64,000 nt of DNA from Balneolaceae bacterium UBA7797 (GTDB taxonomy: Bacteria; Bacteroidota; Rhodothermia; Balneolales; Balneolaceae). Under the pieces are notes generated by a model. It did no database searches. It saw nothing but the letters and a program-made list of their open reading frames with translations, and was not told the origin of the DNA. Shown piece after piece: positions 63,984 to 64,000 of this stretch (its first letter is position 1; the number at the start of each line of letters is the position of its first letter). Both the position numbers and the translations under genes were made by a program. Location: positions 261,491-325,490 of the forward strand of contig DLCN01000006.1 in NCBI GenBank assembly GCA_002480645.1. The letters run 5' to 3'.

Positions 63984-64000
63984 ATGCTATGTCTTGTCCT

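Noticed and set aside
1..64000. CRISPR array, tRNA/rRNA genes, insertion sequences or prophage
   Set aside because: No regularly spaced repeats, cloverleaf or rRNA segments, or transposase/integrase motifs were found on either strand.

Overview
The window reads as a chromosomal segment of a Bacteroidota-type (FCB group) bacterium, most likely from the Balneolales/Balneolota. The pointers are two SusC/SusD outer-membrane pairs, a GWxTD-domain protein, a serine palmitoyltransferase, a fused E1 alpha/beta 2-oxoacid dehydrogenase, a class II fumarase, a class I (DhnA-type) aldolase and a long TPR lipoprotein. GC content looks moderate (about 42% by eye). I see no rRNA, tRNA, insertion sequence, prophage or CRISPR array. 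Genes are dense. The only gene-free stretch over 300 bases is 58607-59039, upstream of the second susC. The taxonomic placement is inference.

Layout. 1-6298 (minus): an envelope/glycan block holding a truncated SGNH hydrolase, a cellulose-synthase-like GT2, an Omp85-type barrel, a periplasmic TPR protein and a GtrB/DPM1-type GT2. 6376-8932: a small MerR regulator, then divergent ctaA and ctaB for heme A and heme O synthesis, with a small Cys/His-rich protein coupled to ctaA. 8933-15871: an RDD protein divergent from a tightly overlapping operon SpoIIM - membrane protein - DUF4129 - DUF4350 - MoxR ATPase - DUF58. A perfect 14-bp-arm inverted repeat lies in the divergent promoter region. 15932-19697: a secreted VOC protein and a coupled pair (PEGA/DUF5683-like protein and FnIII/beta-propeller lipoprotein) that looks AT-richer than its surroundings.

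19716-29603: fused E1, fumarase, then a probable sphingolipid locus. It holds serine palmitoyltransferase, a YghO/GNAT-like protein that is a candidate bacterial ceramide synthase, two GT4 glycosyltransferases and a divergent extended SDR. 29612-38455: a secreted Ig-like protein, mutY with a TIGR02757 partner, rpsU with a strong Shine-Dalgarno, radA with a flippase-like protein, fbaB, dusB and a small membrane protein. 38488-47908: serS divergent from an Lrp regulator with a perfect palindrome between them, a sigma-54 activator overlapping lptE, a TPR protein, an MBL hydrolase, rpmE, a ChlI/MoxR-like ATPase, pabB and pyrD. 47911-53723: a 915-residue TPR lipoprotein, pyruvate kinase and a GWxTD lipoprotein. 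53845-63927: two tandem SusC/SusD pairs, each ending in a strong terminator, with paralogous leaders and a codon choice that suggests high expression.

Most interesting items: the sphingolipid locus with its two embedded glycosyltransferases; the MoxR-DUF58 operon with its divergent inverted repeat; a class-2-like PyrD carrying a class-1-like catalytic Cys; the FnIII/propeller lipoprotein pair; and the rpsU gene with an extended Shine-Dalgarno whose terminator lies inside the 3' end of radA.
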